From the NCBI RefSeq assembly GCF_002939305.1, contig NZ_MVDI01000008.1, positions 62,001 through 126,000 on the forward strand: a stretch of DNA of 64,000 nt, in the 5' to 3' direction. Shown here one piece after another: positions 17,295 through 27,900 of this stretch (position 1 is its first letter; every line of letters begins with the position of its first letter). The stretch comes from Chroococcidiopsis sp. TS-821 (GTDB lineage Bacteria; Cyanobacteriota; Cyanobacteriia; Cyanobacteriales; Chroococcidiopsidaceae). Below the pieces are notes generated by a model that ran no database searches, was not told the DNA's origin, and was given only the letters and a program-made list of their open reading frames with translations. The translations under genes and the position numbers were made by a program.

Positions 17295-18593
17295 TTAGAG
17301 ACTCGCCATGACTTCTTCCGCTGCTGCTAATGTCTTGTCAATATCTTCTTCAGTATGTGCTACAGAAGTAAATCCCGCTTCAAATTGAGATGGTGCTAGG
17401 TAAATGCCACGTTCGAGCATTCCTCGATGGAAACGGCTGAATTTATCTAAATCAGAGTGTTTCGCATCCTCATAGTTATGGACAGGTCCAGCAGTGAAGA
17501 ATAAGCCAAACATACCGCTAATTTGACCGCCACAAGCTGCGTGACCTGTTTTCTTAGCAATTTCCAATAAGCCATCGCTCAGTTTTTTGGTAATTTTGTC
17601 CAAATACTGATACGTGCCTGGTTTTTGCAAAAGTTCAAGCGTTTTGATTCCTGCTGTCATGGCAAGGGGATTACCTGATAACGTTCCAGCTTGATAAACA
17701 GGTCCTGCTGGCGCAATCATTGACATAATCTCTTGCCGACCGCCATAAGCTCCTACAGGTAAGCCACCACCGATAATCTTACCCAAAGTTGTTAAATCAG
17801 GCGTCACGCTAAACCTTTCTTGTGCGCCACCGTAAGCGATCCGAAATCCGGTCATCACTTCATCAAATACGAGTAACGCACCATACTCGTGCGTAAGTTC
17901 GCGCAAGCCTTCTAAAAACCCTGCATCTGGAGTAATAAAACCTGCATTACCAACGACAGGTTCTAAAATAACGCCAGCAATTTCGTTGGGGTTTTCGGCA
18001 AACAAAGCTTTAACAGCTTCTAAGTCGTTGTATGGTGCAGTCAAAGTATTGCTTGTAGTTGATTTGGGTACACCTGGGGAATCGGGTAAACCTAAAGTAG
18101 CCACTCCAGAGCCAGCCTTGACTAAAAACATATCAGCATGACCGTGGTAGCAGCCTTCAAACTTGATTACTTTGTCCCGTCCGGTAAAAGCCCGCATTAA
18201 GCGCAGTACCGCCATACAAGCTTCCGTACCAGAGTTCACAAATCTTACCATTTCGATGCTCGGAACCGCATCAATCACCATTTCTGCTAGGACGTTTTCT
18301 AGCACGCAGGGCGCACCAAAACTCGTGCCTTTTTCCAACGCCTCATGTAACGCTGCAATAACTTCTGGATGCGCGTGACCGCAAATCGCAGGTCCCCAAG
18401 TGCCCACATAATCAATATATTGATTGCCATCAACGTCCCAAATGTAAGCCCCTTTAACGCGGTCAAAAACAATTGGCTGTCCTCCAACTGATTTAAAGGC
18501 TCGTACTGGAGAGCTGACACCCCCAGGCATCAAGTGTTGTGCAGCCGCAAAAATTTCTTCTGATTTGGTTGTCTTAATCGCGATCCTAACCAA
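17295..18593 (-). CDS. hemL: Glutamate-1-semialdehyde 2,1-aminomutase HemL
   Basis: HemL converts glutamate-1-semialdehyde to 5-aminolevulinate, the C5-route precursor of chlorophyll, haem and cobalamin; it is a PLP enzyme. The 432-residue protein starts with the usual [20 protein letters not shown]. It has [25 protein letters not shown] (PLP phosphate site), FDEVMTGFR (ring-contacting Asp) and the PLP lysine in [10 protein letters not shown] near residue 272. The start codon is TTG, supported by AAGGAGAG 5-6 bases upstream and by the family N-terminus. The gene is convergent with DUF1517. Confidence 0.97.
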   Translation of the reverse strand: MVRIAIKTTKSEEIFAAAQHLMPGGVSSPVRAFKSVGGQPIVFDRVKGAYIWDVDGNQYIDYVGTWGPAICGHAHPEVIAALHEALEKGTSFGAPCVLENVLAEMVIDAVPSIEMVRFVNSGTEACMAVLRLMRAFTGRDKVIKFEGCYHGHADMFLVKAGSGVATLGLPDSPGVPKSTTSNTLTAPYNDLEAVKALFAENPNEIAGVILEPVVGNAGFITPDAGFLEGLRELTHEYGALLVFDEVMTGFRIAYGGAQERFSVTPDLTTLGKIIGGGLPVGAYGGRQEIMSMIAPAGPVYQAGTLSGNPLAMTAGIKTLELLQKPGTYQYLDKITKKLSDGLLEIAKKTGHAACGGQISGMFGLFFTAGPVHNYEDAKHSDLDKFSRFHRGMLERGIYLAPSQFEAGFTSVAHTEEDIDKTLAAAEEVMASL

Positions 18594-18704
18594 GATTCTC
18601 TCCTTAATGAGATGTCTAAACGTCTATCTTTGGACGGTGGTACGTATTATTTGAAAGTCCTATGGTATCAAGTATTCCCGTCCGGAACTCCGGAAAATAA
18701 AACT

Positions 18705-18893
18705 ATGTTATATAAAACGAATCAAGATTTACCTTTAGAAATTCGTGCAAGTTTTTCTGAGACTGCTCAGGATGTGTACCGCGCTGCCTACAATTGTGCG
18801 ATTCATTGGTATGGCGATACAACCCAAGCGCACAAAGTTGCATTAAGTGCTGTTAGAATGCACTCGGCAAGAACTATGAGCGTACTTGTTTAA
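18705..18893 (+). CDS. Small ChaB-like protein
   Basis: A 62-residue protein resembling the ChaB family: MLYKTNQDLPLEIRASF, TAQDVYRAAYNCAIHWY, and AHKVALSAVRM, matching the family pattern of N-terminal DLP, AQ.IY..A and AH..A...V. ChaB proteins are small and of unclear function (first named beside a cation transporter). The frame opens 31 codons earlier, but that part has no family resemblance, so I start at 18705. It is divergent from hemL, about 110 bp apart. Confidence 0.65.
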   Translation: MLYKTNQDLPLEIRASFSETAQDVYRAAYNCAIHWYGDTTQAHKVALSAVRMHSARTMSVLV

Positions 18894-19022
18894 TCTTTGC
18901 TTAGCTATGCTACTGACTTTAGCTAACGCGATCGCCAACTACCATCTAACCTCATTACCCAACTGACCCACACATTAAATGATATCTTGAACGGGTAGGT
19001 GTTGCCTGGCAAAATGATTTTT

Positions 19023-19670
19023 ATGTCTGTGGATCGAGAAGTGTTAAGTCAAGCTATCCCTGTCGAAAAAATTCGCTACGACGACCGAGGCTTAGTTCCT
19101 GCAATTGTTCAAGATTATCTAGATGGCACAATCTTGATGATGGCTTGGATGAATCGCGAGTCGTTGCAAAAAACGCTGGAAACCGGAGAAACTTGGTTCT
19201 GGAGTCGTTCTCGTGCCGAGTTATGGCATAAAGGCGCGACTTCAGGACATATTCAGAAAGTGCGATCGCTGCGTTACGACTGTGATAGCGATGCCTTACT
19301 CGTGAGCGTCGAACAAATTGGTGATGTTGCGTGTCACACCGGCGAGCGCAGTTGTTTTCACCGCGTTGACGGGCAGGTTGTCCCTCCTCCTGCGGATACT
19401 TTGTCACAGCTTTTTGCAGTGATTTGCGATCGCCGCGATTATCCTATCGAAGATTCTTACACCTGTAAGCTGTTAGCGAATGGCGATAACAAAATCTTAA
19501 AAAAGCTCGGTGAGGAAACCGCCGAAGTGGTTATGGCTTGTAAAGATAATGACGCTGAAGCAATTGCCTCTGAAGTTGCTGATTTGCTTTATCACGCGCT
19601 TGTTGCGTTGGCACATCACAACGTTGAACTTAAAGACGTTTTTCGCAAGCTACAAGAACGTCGTCGTTGA
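19023..19670 (+). CDS. hisI: Bifunctional phosphoribosyl-AMP cyclohydrolase / phosphoribosyl-ATP pyrophosphatase HisIE
   Basis: This enzyme catalyses steps 2 and 3 of histidine synthesis. The N-terminal HisI half has [38 protein letters not shown] and the zinc-binding DCDSDALL and CHTGERSCF motifs. The C-terminal HisE half has [24 protein letters not shown] and [13 protein letters not shown], the Glu/Asp metal site of the all-alpha NTP pyrophosphatase fold. Upstream in-frame starts exist at 19014 (ATG) and 18999 (GTG); MSVDREV at 19023 is my choice, with moderate certainty. The next gene is convergent. Confidence 0.95.
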   Translation: MSVDREVLSQAIPVEKIRYDDRGLVPAIVQDYLDGTILMMAWMNRESLQKTLETGETWFWSRSRAELWHKGATSGHIQKVRSLRYDCDSDALLVSVEQIGDVACHTGERSCFHRVDGQVVPPPADTLSQLFAVICDRRDYPIEDSYTCKLLANGDNKILKKLGEETAEVVMACKDNDAEAIASEVADLLYHALVALAHHNVELKDVFRKLQERRR

Positions 19671-19817
19671 TTCTGTACTGTGGAGTAAAATTTCTTGGGT
19701 ATGTGGTATGATTTATTTATATCATAATAGGAATCTAATCAATTCCAAAATTTTAGAATAGATTTCCATTATGAGAAACATAATATCAGAAATCTTGAGA
19801 GCTGTCTAGCTAGACAT

Positions 19818-21131
19818 TTAAAATAATTGTTTTTTCTTAGAGCTATACACAAGTTGGTTGAGGTAGTGCAGAATTGCGATTGTGAGAAAAACACTGGCAG
19901 CTAAACCAAGCCAATAGCTGTAGACAAAAACACGCGACTGATCTAAGGCCCAGCCGCCTAGTGGTGGACCGATGAAATAGCCAATAGCCCAGCAGAGGGA
20001 ACTTATTGAAAAGTAAACTCCGCGTTGAGATTCGGGCGCGAGTTCTGTCACTAAAGCTGCGGCAGAGGGAGTATAAGAAACAATCGCTAAACCAAACATA
20101 CTCATGGCAACAATTGCCCAGAATAGTTGGCTTACAGGAGTAATACCAGTAAACCAAACACAGCTAAAAGCTACTGCCCAGATCAAAGCAGAAACAATGA
20201 GTGCATGAGGATGCGTAAAGCGTTTTAAAACACGCGCGATGGGTAATTGAAACAAGATGGCAACTGCCATGTGGCAAGCGAATAAAGCACTGAGAGTCGA
20301 TTCGGTGAATCCTTGAGTCGAGTTAAAAGATACGAAATTTCGCAAATACAGCGGTAACGTGCTGTGGAGTTGCGACGTATAAGTTGTGAAAATAATATTT
20401 ACTAGAACGTAAACCAAAAGACGGCGATCGCTAAGTGCTATAGCCCAATTGCTTTTTGCGGATAAATTAGACGCATTCGCTAGAGGTTGATAAGTTTCTT
20501 TGATTGCCAAGTAAATGACGACAAAGAACACCATAAATGAAGTTGCATCAATCAAAAATAACGCGCGGTACGCTCCAGTCGTACTCACGAGCGCGCCGCC
20601 AAAGATAATTCCGGTACCTAAGCCAAGATTATCAGCAAGTCTTGTGAGTGCGTAGGCTTCGCGTCGGTTTGCAGGTGTCGTTAAATCGGCGACAACGGCT
20701 TCAGTTGCAGGCCAATACAATCCTTGTCCTAGTCCGGAAAGCAAGTTACCAAGAATTAAAATGGGAAAAGTGATTGTGCTGGCTAATACTAAAGACGCGA
20801 TCGCTGCAACCGCTGCAGAAAGCAGTAGAGTACGACGGCGTCCCCAGTTTGAAGAATCGGACAAAGATCCGCCTAAAATTCGCCCAAAAATTCCTGAAAT
20901 CGAAGCACTACCTAAGGCAAAACCCACCGCAGTTGCCGAAAAGCCTACCTGATTGACAAAAAAAATCGGAGCGTAGAATAGTGTAAATCCTGTACCAACT
21001 TCGGATAAAAAACGACCAAAACCGAGAATCCAGACTTGAGGATCGAGTTGTGGCAACCACGAAGATAACTTTTGCTGGAAAAACTTCATGCAATTAATAA
21101 AAGGAGCAATCAATAGCAATTCTCCTTTCAT
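19818..21131 (-). CDS. Major facilitator superfamily transporter
   Basis: A 437-residue membrane protein with about 12 hydrophobic segments. The MFS motif A in loop 2-3 is visible as GGSLSDSSNWGRRRTLLL, and LGNLLSGLGQGLYWPATEAVVADL and TRLADNLGLGTGIIFGG fit helices 4-5. It resembles drug/efflux-type MFS carriers, but the substrate cannot be inferred. An alternative start is the ATG ending at 21089 (MKFFQQKLSSW); neither start has a convincing ribosome site. The IS element begins about 50 bases upstream of the longer start and may influence its promoter. Confidence 0.88.
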   Translation of the reverse strand: MKGELLLIAPFINCMKFFQQKLSSWLPQLDPQVWILGFGRFLSEVGTGFTLFYAPIFFVNQVGFSATAVGFALGSASISGIFGRILGGSLSDSSNWGRRRTLLLSAAVAAIASLVLASTITFPILILGNLLSGLGQGLYWPATEAVVADLTTPANRREAYALTRLADNLGLGTGIIFGGALVSTTGAYRALFLIDATSFMVFFVVIYLAIKETYQPLANASNLSAKSNWAIALSDRRLLVYVLVNIIFTTYTSQLHSTLPLYLRNFVSFNSTQGFTESTLSALFACHMAVAILFQLPIARVLKRFTHPHALIVSALIWAVAFSCVWFTGITPVSQLFWAIVAMSMFGLAIVSYTPSAAALVTELAPESQRGVYFSISSLCWAIGYFIGPPLGGWALDQSRVFVYSYWLGLAASVFLTIAILHYLNQLVYSSKKKQLF

Positions 21132-21169
21132 TTGCAGTTATGGAGCATCTCCAAAAGTAAAGATATGTG

Positions 21170-21330
21170 ATGTACTCCCAACGCCGCGCTACGCGACGGC
21201 GTGGGCTTCTCTCGGTTTTACCCTAGAGCGTTTTATAGTGAGGGAGACACCCAGCCCCACTTTCTTGATAAGAATTGCCGAGTTTGTATCCCGATCTATT
21301 GACAGATTGCATCGGTTGCAATCATGCCAA
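21170..21330 (-). ncRNA. Predicted omega RNA (reRNA) of TnpB
   Basis: In IS605 elements the guide RNA of TnpB is made from the 3' end of tnpB and the right end of the element. Here the tnpB stop lies within a strong hairpin (21177-21205), and the minus-strand transcript would then run into flanking DNA (GAGTACATCACATATC), where the guide would be read. The position is inferred from family architecture; the scaffold boundary and guide start are approximate. Confidence 0.45.
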
Positions 21331-22457
21331 CGTTCTTTCAAAGTTTTCGGGACAATGTTGAGGCAATTTGAGCAAACTTGACTGGTATTTTTGGGATTAA
21401 CTTTGACAACCTTGCCTCCAGCACTTTCAGCCTTGAAGCTTAGTATCTCAATAAATTGCGCCCAACCAGCATCAGCTATACTCTTGTTTAGTCCGGATTT
21501 TCTGCTTTGTCCGTTTGCTACATAATTACTTTGTTCATCTTGTTTCGGCTTACAACGTTTGGACATATTTTTAACTGCCAAATCTTCGACAAAAACCACA
21601 GGGGCTTTTTGTAATATCTGCTTGGCAGTCTCAAAATGAAACTGTTTTCTTGCCCTTGCGATTCGCTGATGGAGTCTACCAACTCTGCGGTTTAAAAGTT
21701 TTCTGGCTCTGCTGCCCTTCTTCCTGGCAGTAACTTTTCGTTGTAACTTGGCTAGTTTTTCTTCACTGTGTCGAAAGTGTTGAGGGATATCGACAAACTC
21801 TCCAGTGTCAAGGGCAGCAAATTTCTCTAGTCCGAGATCTAGGGCAATGCTGTTGTCATCAGTTGGAATAATCTCAACACTACTAGTTGGTACGCTCTCA
21901 GCAACCAGGGTAATAGTTACATACCAACCGTCGCTTTTCTTAGTAACAATAGCTGTTTTTGCTTTGAATCCATCGGGGATAGGGCGATGAAGAACTAGTT
22001 TTATCCAACCGATTTTAGACAGATGAATTCGATTATTCTTAATGTCGGAAATATCAATTTGAGGATAAGTAAGCGAGCGGTAACGATTCTTTCCTTTAAA
22101 TCTTGGTCGTCCGCTTCTATTACCCTTGCTGTCTCCTTTAACAAATCGGTCAAAAGCTAGTTTTACCCTGGTTACGCAGTCCTGCAACACTTGCGAATAA
22201 ATCTCTTTGTACCAGGGTCTATTAGATTTTAGCGGAACAACGCTGCGTTTTTGAGAATAGTAATCGGGGTTATCTCGAAGTTCAGGAAGATGACAAATTA
22301 GCGGACAAGCATTAATGTCGCACCGATTCTCTTCCCACCACCGGAAACGCTCAGCCAATAACCAGTTGTACTGTAAGCGCAACATATCGAGCCAGCGCTC
22401 CATCGTGGTTTTTTGTTCGGTTGTTGGTAGTAACTGGTATTGGTAAGCTTTTCTCAT
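21189..22457 (-). CDS. tnpB: TnpB, RNA-guided endonuclease of an IS605-type element
   Basis: A 422-residue TnpB. The N-terminal helix-turn-helix-like part (MRKAYQYQLLPTTEQ) is followed by the RuvC domain: RuvC-I aspartate in SIALDLGLEKFA, RuvC-II glutamate in VFVEDLAVKNMS, and RuvC-III aspartate in SIDRDTNSA. The four-cysteine zinc finger CSNC..CNRC lies before RuvC-III. All catalytic residues and cysteines are present, so the nuclease looks intact. TnpB cuts DNA matching its omega RNA next to a short TAM and helps keep the element at its site. It is divergent from the truncated tnpA, about 60 bp apart. Confidence 0.93.
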   Translation of the reverse strand: MRKAYQYQLLPTTEQKTTMERWLDMLRLQYNWLLAERFRWWEENRCDINACPLICHLPELRDNPDYYSQKRSVVPLKSNRPWYKEIYSQVLQDCVTRVKLAFDRFVKGDSKGNRSGRPRFKGKNRYRSLTYPQIDISDIKNNRIHLSKIGWIKLVLHRPIPDGFKAKTAIVTKKSDGWYVTITLVAESVPTSSVEIIPTDDNSIALDLGLEKFAALDTGEFVDIPQHFRHSEEKLAKLQRKVTARKKGSRARKLLNRRVGRLHQRIARARKQFHFETAKQILQKAPVVFVEDLAVKNMSKRCKPKQDEQSNYVANGQSRKSGLNKSIADAGWAQFIEILSFKAESAGGKVVKVNPKNTSQVCSNCLNIVPKTLKERWHDCNRCNLSIDRDTNSAILIKKVGLGVSLTIKRSRVKPREAHAVA

Positions 22458-22514
22458 GAGCAGATAATTTCATGCAGTGCTTATAAAGTAAATGACCTAT
22501 AAATCACACTCTAG

Positions 22515-22937
22515 AGCAAGTATAGGCGAAAAGTGATTACCGCTCCTATGTTGTTGCAGCGGTTGCAGGAGATTTGTTTTGACTTGTGCCAGAAATGGGG
22601 ATGCGAGTTAATTGAAGTCAATGGCGAATCAGATCATTTGCACCTATTGTTTGGCTTTTATCCGCAGATGCAGTTATCCAAATTTGTCAATAACTTGAAG
22701 ACGGTGAGCAGTATTTATATTCGCAAAGAGTTTCCCCAAGAGGTGAAGCGATTTTACAAGGATAAACCTATCTTTTGGCATTCTGCCTATTTCATTGCTA
22801 CTTGTGGGGGTGTTACCGTAGAGCAGTTAAAGCAATACGTTCAGCAACAAGACTCTCCGACTGATGCTGAAGTTCTTGCCCGTGATTTATCCCGACCCCA
22901 CCGCAGAAGCGGACGAGGCGGGGATTCTCACGGTTGA
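22515..22937 (+). pseudogene. tnpA: IS200-type Y1 transposase TnpA, N-terminally truncated
   Basis: The frame encodes SKYRRKVITAPMLLQRLQE and the rest of a Y1 HUH transposase. The HLH (HUH-type) metal site is in SDHLHLLFGF and the nucleophilic tyrosine is in VEQLKQYVQQQ. Complete family members have about 20-25 more residues before KYRRK that form the first beta strand; here an in-frame TAG (22512-22514) closes the frame immediately upstream. A GTG at 22533 could start a shortened 134-residue product. A deletion between the two genes is the likely cause, and the transposase is probably inactive. Confidence 0.75.
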
Positions 22938-22945
22938 GGGCTAAA

Positions 22946-23585
22946 ACTTTACTTTCCTGAATACCCAGAGGACAAATTCACGACTGCCTATTTTCGGTTG
23001 AGAATCGTCGTAACCACTGAACTCACTCTTCTAACTGAGGAGTCGGTAAGTTCTGTATTTATTACTTATTGCTGTGTTGCTGGGTTACGTAGACCAAACT
23101 TATACGCGAGTAAGCGGATCGTTAAAGCTGCTTCTCCTTGTTGTCAGCTTTGTTGCAAAATTTCTTGAGAAATCACTGACTCTTTCATAATGTCCTCATG
23201 AAACAAACTTTTAATCAAGTTGTGTCAAACTTCAATTGATTCAATGCTAGTTGCTGTGTTTATGAGGGTAGGAGGTAGAAGTTAGAAGGAGACTTATACT
23301 TAAAAAATTTGTATTTCTGGCTCGTGCTTGATACAAATTTTCTACTTCAATGAGCTTTTGATCCACAACCAAAATTTTTATTCTCAACCTTTTACCTTGA
23401 ACCTTCTAGCTTCTGCCTTTCTTTGTAAAGTTTGAAATTCTAGATGTAGGATCTGGTTGGAGGTTTAGAGTAAGGACGTTATAGAAGCTCGTAGTAATAT
23501 TCCTTGAGGAAAGTTCAACCCTGACCCCCGCTTATTGTCGTAAGCCAATCGCAATGTACCTTTATTTTTAAAGAAAGTAGAAGCT
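22946..23585. other. Gap of about 640 bp between the IS element and sucrose-phosphatase
   Basis: No gene is supported. Two arms of degenerate repeat, about 23263-23295 (GGTAGGAGGTAGAAGTTAGA) and about 23390-23422 (CCTTGAACCTTCTAGCTTCT), are approximate reverse complements and flank AT-rich DNA; they match the dispersed heptamer repeats elsewhere. The last about 100 bases should hold the promoter of the next gene. I see no tRNA. Confidence 0.5.
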
Positions 23586-24338
23586 GTGTCACCATTCTTA
23601 TTTGTAACCGACTTAGACAACACGCTTGTAGGCGATGACCAAGCGCTAGCAACACTCAATTATAAACTGAGTAAGCATCGCCAGGAATACGGCACCAAGC
23701 TTGTCTATGCTACGGGGCGATCGCCGGAACTATACCGCTTATTGGCAACCGAGAAATCGCTGCTCGAACCTGACGCTTTGATTTGTTCGGTAGGAACCGA
23801 AATCTACCTCAACGGTAGCGATACTGCTGATGCTGGATGGAGTGCAAAAATTGCCCAAGGCGGTTGGAATCGCGATTTAATTGTGGCAACAAGCGCGCAT
23901 TTTGCTGATTTAGTTGCGCAACCTGATTCGGAACAACGTCCGTTTAAAGTCAGCTTTTTTTTAACAAAAGAAGCAGCTGGAGAAGTTATTCCGCAGTTAG
24001 AGTCTTTATTGCAAAACCGAGGGTTGGATGTCAAGCTCATCTACAGCACAGGTCAAGATTTAGATATTTTGCCGCGCCACAGTGACAAAGGGCTAGCCGT
24101 ACAATTTCTGCGTCAGCAATGGGAAGTTGCACCCGAAAAAACTGTTGTCTGTGGCGACTCTGGCAATGATATTGCGTTGTTCTCTAGCGGGCAAGAACGT
24201 GGGGTAATTGTGGGAAATGCGAGTGCAGAACTTTTAGAATGGCATTATAGTAACCCTAGCGATCGCCGTTATCTCGCGCAAGCTGCGTGTGCAGGTGGTA
24301 TTTTAGAAGGCTTAAATTACTTTGGGTTTTTGGGATGA
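23586..24338 (+). CDS. Sucrose-6-phosphate phosphatase (HAD family)
   Basis: A 250-residue Cof-type/SPP HAD hydrolase. The catalytic DxD motif is at the N-terminus in [11 protein letters not shown], followed by [11 protein letters not shown] (motif II region), [12 protein letters not shown] (motif III lysine region) and [11 protein letters not shown] (motif IV). The [16 protein letters not shown] and SDKG blocks are those of sucrose-phosphatase, which removes phosphate from sucrose-6-phosphate in the synthesis of sucrose, a cyanobacterial osmoprotectant. A related substrate such as glucosylglycerol- or mannosylglycerate-phosphate cannot be excluded. The start is GTG. The stop overlaps the ruvA start (ATGA). 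Confidence 0.85.
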   Translation: MSPFLFVTDLDNTLVGDDQALATLNYKLSKHRQEYGTKLVYATGRSPELYRLLATEKSLLEPDALICSVGTEIYLNGSDTADAGWSAKIAQGGWNRDLIVATSAHFADLVAQPDSEQRPFKVSFFLTKEAAGEVIPQLESLLQNRGLDVKLIYSTGQDLDILPRHSDKGLAVQFLRQQWEVAPEKTVVCGDSGNDIALFSSGQERGVIVGNASAELLEWHYSNPSDRRYLAQAACAGGILEGLNYFGFLG

Positions 24339-24961
24339 TTAGCTATCTCAAAGGTATCGTTGCTAGTGTTGATAAAAGTAATAGCAATCGCGTTATTCTA
24401 ACTTTGGAGGTAAATCAGGTAGGGTACGATTTACAAATTCCCGCGCGTTTTGCGCAAGAATTACCAGCAATTGGGGAAACAGTACAAGTGTTTGCACATC
24501 TGCAAATCCGCGAAGAACAGCCGTTGCTTTATGGTTTTAGTTCAGCCGCGCAGCGTGACTTATTTCGCCAGTTGATTAGCGTAACTGGAATTGGCGCACA
24601 ACTAGCGATCGCATTATTAGATACGCTCGATTTACCCGACTTAGTGCAAGCTATTGTCAGTGGAAACACGCAATTACTGATTCAAGCACCAGGCGTTGGC
24701 GGTAGAACCGCAGAACGCATCTCCTTAGAGTTGAAAAAGAAACTTGCAGATTGGCGAGCCACAGCTGGGGTTGTCGCTGCTACTTCTAGTGGTCCACCAC
24801 CAGCAATTCTCGAAGACGTGCAAATGACACTACTCGCACTCGGATACACAGCAAGCGAAGTTTCGCAAGCAATTACTGCGGTCAGTGATAATGCGATTTT
24901 ACAGCAAAATGCGAATGCGGAAGAGTGGATTCGTCAGGCGATCGCGCATTTAAGCTCGTAG
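24335..24961 (+). CDS. ruvA: Holliday junction branch migration protein RuvA
   Basis: RuvA binds four-way DNA junctions and positions the RuvB motor. The 208-residue protein has the OB-fold domain I ([29 protein letters not shown]). The two helix-hairpin-helix motifs are [19 protein letters not shown] and [20 protein letters not shown]. The C-terminal RuvB-binding three-helix domain begins near residue 155 ([17 protein letters not shown]). The start ATG overlaps the preceding stop by 4 bases, so translation is probably coupled. Frames opening earlier at 24287 lie inside the phosphatase gene. Confidence 0.96.
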   Translation: MISYLKGIVASVDKSNSNRVILTLEVNQVGYDLQIPARFAQELPAIGETVQVFAHLQIREEQPLLYGFSSAAQRDLFRQLISVTGIGAQLAIALLDTLDLPDLVQAIVSGNTQLLIQAPGVGGRTAERISLELKKKLADWRATAGVVAATSSGPPPAILEDVQMTLLALGYTASEVSQAITAVSDNAILQQNANAEEWIRQAIAHLSS

Positions 24962-24996
24962 ATTTTTTAGTAATTAGGGTTCGTCTAGTTGCAAAT

Positions 24997-27900
24997 TCAT
25001 TTGCCAGGCTTGACGCAGTTGGTAATTGCAGTAATTAATATTGTTGGATCGATAGGTTTTGCTAGGTGCTGGACAAAACCTGCGGCGATCGCCTCCTGTC
25101 GATCGGACGCACGCGCGTAAGCAGTTAGGGCAATTGCGGCGAACTGCTTGTGAGGAAATAATACTTTCAGCTGACGCATCAACGTGTATCCATCAATCTT
25201 TGGCATACCAACATCGCATAGCAGTACGTCAAATTCTTGTCGAGCAATAATTTGCATCGCCTCGCTTGCTGATGCAGCAGTAACGACAGTTGCACCAGCT
25301 TGCTCTAACATGATGGCAATTAAGTCGCGGTTATCTATTTCATCATCGACGACTAATACCTTAGTACCAATCAGCGGCAAAGAAGCAACAGGACTTCTAG
25401 CAAGATTATACTGGTTGACATATTGAGTTTGACTACCGCGTAAAATTGGCAGCCGTACAGTAAAAGTCGCTCCTTGTCCAATACCGAGACTTGTTGCTTG
25501 CACTGTTCCACCGTGCAGTTCGACCAAGTGACGAACAATTGCTAAGCCTAAACCCAAACCGCCAACTTGGCGCGTTGTCGAACTATCTCCTTGACGGAAA
25601 TAGTCAAAGACGTAAGGTAAAAACTCTGGTGCAATACCTCTACCTGTATCTGTGACTTGAATTTGGACTTGAGAATCGATTTGCTCCAATTTGATCCTGA
25701 CTTGTCCGCCTTCAGGAGTAAATTTGATAGCATTGGAAAGCAAATTCCATACAACTTGTTGCAATCGAGTTGCATCACCAGAAATTTTGCTGACTTTTGG
25801 TGCTAAGTTTGTTTCAAGCTCGATCGATTTAGCAGCAGCCGCAAATCTTACTGTATCAATGGCAGCGGCGATCGTCGTTTTTAAATCAACCCAACCAATA
25901 TTAAGACTGAGTTTTCCTTGGAGGATGCGTGAAATATCGAGCAAATCGTCGATGAGTTGTGCTTGTAATTTCACATTGCGCTCGATCGTTTCGAGTCCGC
26001 GAATCAGTGTCACTTCATCCTGCTTGCGCGTCAATAGTAATTTTGACCAACCGAGGATGGGATTCAAAGGCGATCGCAATTCGTGCGACAGTACTGCTAA
26101 AAACTGATCTTTAGCGCGATTTGCTGCTTGTGCTTGCGCGAAAAGTTGAGCGCGATCTACGGCTAGGGCGACGCGATGGGCTAATTCTTCTGCTAGGTGC
26201 AAATCTGCTTCGGTGTAATCGCGACTCGAATCAGTGCCTAAACAAAACGTGAGAGTGCCTAACCGCCGCTGCTGCACAACTATACCCACAGTCATCCAAG
26301 ACCGAATCTCACAAGCGCGGAGAAATTGAAGATGTTGCGGACTTGTCGCGATCGCCTGTAACCACTCGTCAGAAACAACAGGGACAAAATAAGACTTACC
26401 ACTCGACAAAACAGCGGCAACTGGGTGATATGTATTTAAAGACGGTACGTAATTCTGAATGCACTCAAACCACTGCCGTTTTGCAGGCTCTTTGTGCTGC
26501 CAAGCAACTCGTTGGATCTCCTCCTCTATAACCAGATCAAAGAAACAATAGTCTCCTAAAAATGGGACTGCGCATTCTGCAATCTTTGTCAAGATATTTT
26601 CTTCCTTCAAAGACGCGGCTAAGATTGTACTTATATCAGCTAAAAACCGTTGTGCAGCTTCGACTTGCTTGATATCGTGAATATCGGTTGCCGTGCCAAA
26701 CCAAGATAAAAGTTGACCTTGGTCATCTTTGAATGGGACAACTCGCGTTATATGCCAGCGATAAGTTTGATCGAACCGTTTGATCCGATATTCAATTTCA
26801 TAAGCTTCGCGCGCGCGAATACCTCGGTTGCGCGTTTCGACTAAGCGCGGTATGTCTTCAGGATGAACAAGTTCTAACCAGTCTAGCTCCATAGTTTGAG
26901 CTAAGGAGATACCTGTGTATTCTTGCCAGCGTTGATTGATATAAGTTACCAGCCCTTCAGCGGTACTCATCCACACTAACTGGGGAATCGCATTGGCAAG
27001 TGTCCGGTAGCGTTTTTCACTTTGCTCTAAGGCGGTGGAGACTTGTTGTCGCACTTGAGCTAATTCGAGTGTCGCCCGTACCCGTGCTAATAGTTCATGC
27101 GTAGAAAAGGGCTTCGTCAAATAATCATCAGCTTTGGCTTCGAGTCCTTCGAGTTTTGCTTCTCCAGTACGCGCAGAAAGTAGAATAATCGGTAATTTGG
27201 CAGTACGAGGATGGCTGCGCAATTGACGCAGTAACTCTAAACCATCCATCCTCGGCATCATGACATCGGAAAGTACCAAGTCAGGAAGCCGTTGCGCGAT
27301 CGCTTCCATTGCTGCGACGCCATCATTAACCGCGACAACTTCATACGCTTGGCTCAACAACCGCTGAAGATAGTTCCGCATATCCGCGTTATCATCCACA
27401 AGCAGAATATACGCAGACGAGGGAGATGATAATTGAGAATCACTCTTTTGTGCTTCCTCCGGTAGCCATCCCAAAACTTCTTCTACATAGGCACTTCGCG
27501 CGATCGCTGTTGAAGACAGATTTTTGGTTCTAATTTGTTCTGGTGGTAGGTGCGCAAAACCTAAGGGAATCGACACAGTAAATGTAGTTCCAATACCGAC
27601 TTGGCTTGTGACGTTAATTGTTCCGCCATGCAGCTTGACAAGTTCCTCAACTAATGATAAACCAATACCAGAACCTTCATAAGTACGCGATCGCATATTT
27701 GTCACGCGATGAAAGCGCTGAAAAATTCGCGGTAACTCCTCAGCAGGAATACCAACTCCGGTGTCTTGCACCGTTAATTTAACTTGTTCGCCTACTGCTT
27801 GTAACTTAACAACGATTTCCCCCTCAAACGTAAACTTGAAGGCATTCGAGAGGAGATTAAACACAATCTTCTCCCACATCTCGCGGTCGATGTATGCAGG

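Larger units (their letters stand above)
21165..22945. mobile_element. IS200/IS605-type element with divergent tnpB and tnpA
   Basis: tnpB (minus) and a truncated tnpA (plus) are divergent and flanked by subterminal imperfect palindromes. One is at 21177-21205, where CCCACGCCGTCGCG pairs with CGCGGCGTTGGG on the minus strand. The other is at 22896-22923 (outer CCCC/GGGG, inner CCGC/GCGG). Each hairpin overlaps the 3' end of the adjoining gene, the usual arrangement in this group, which has no terminal inverted repeats or target duplication. Exact ends are estimates. Confidence 0.75.
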
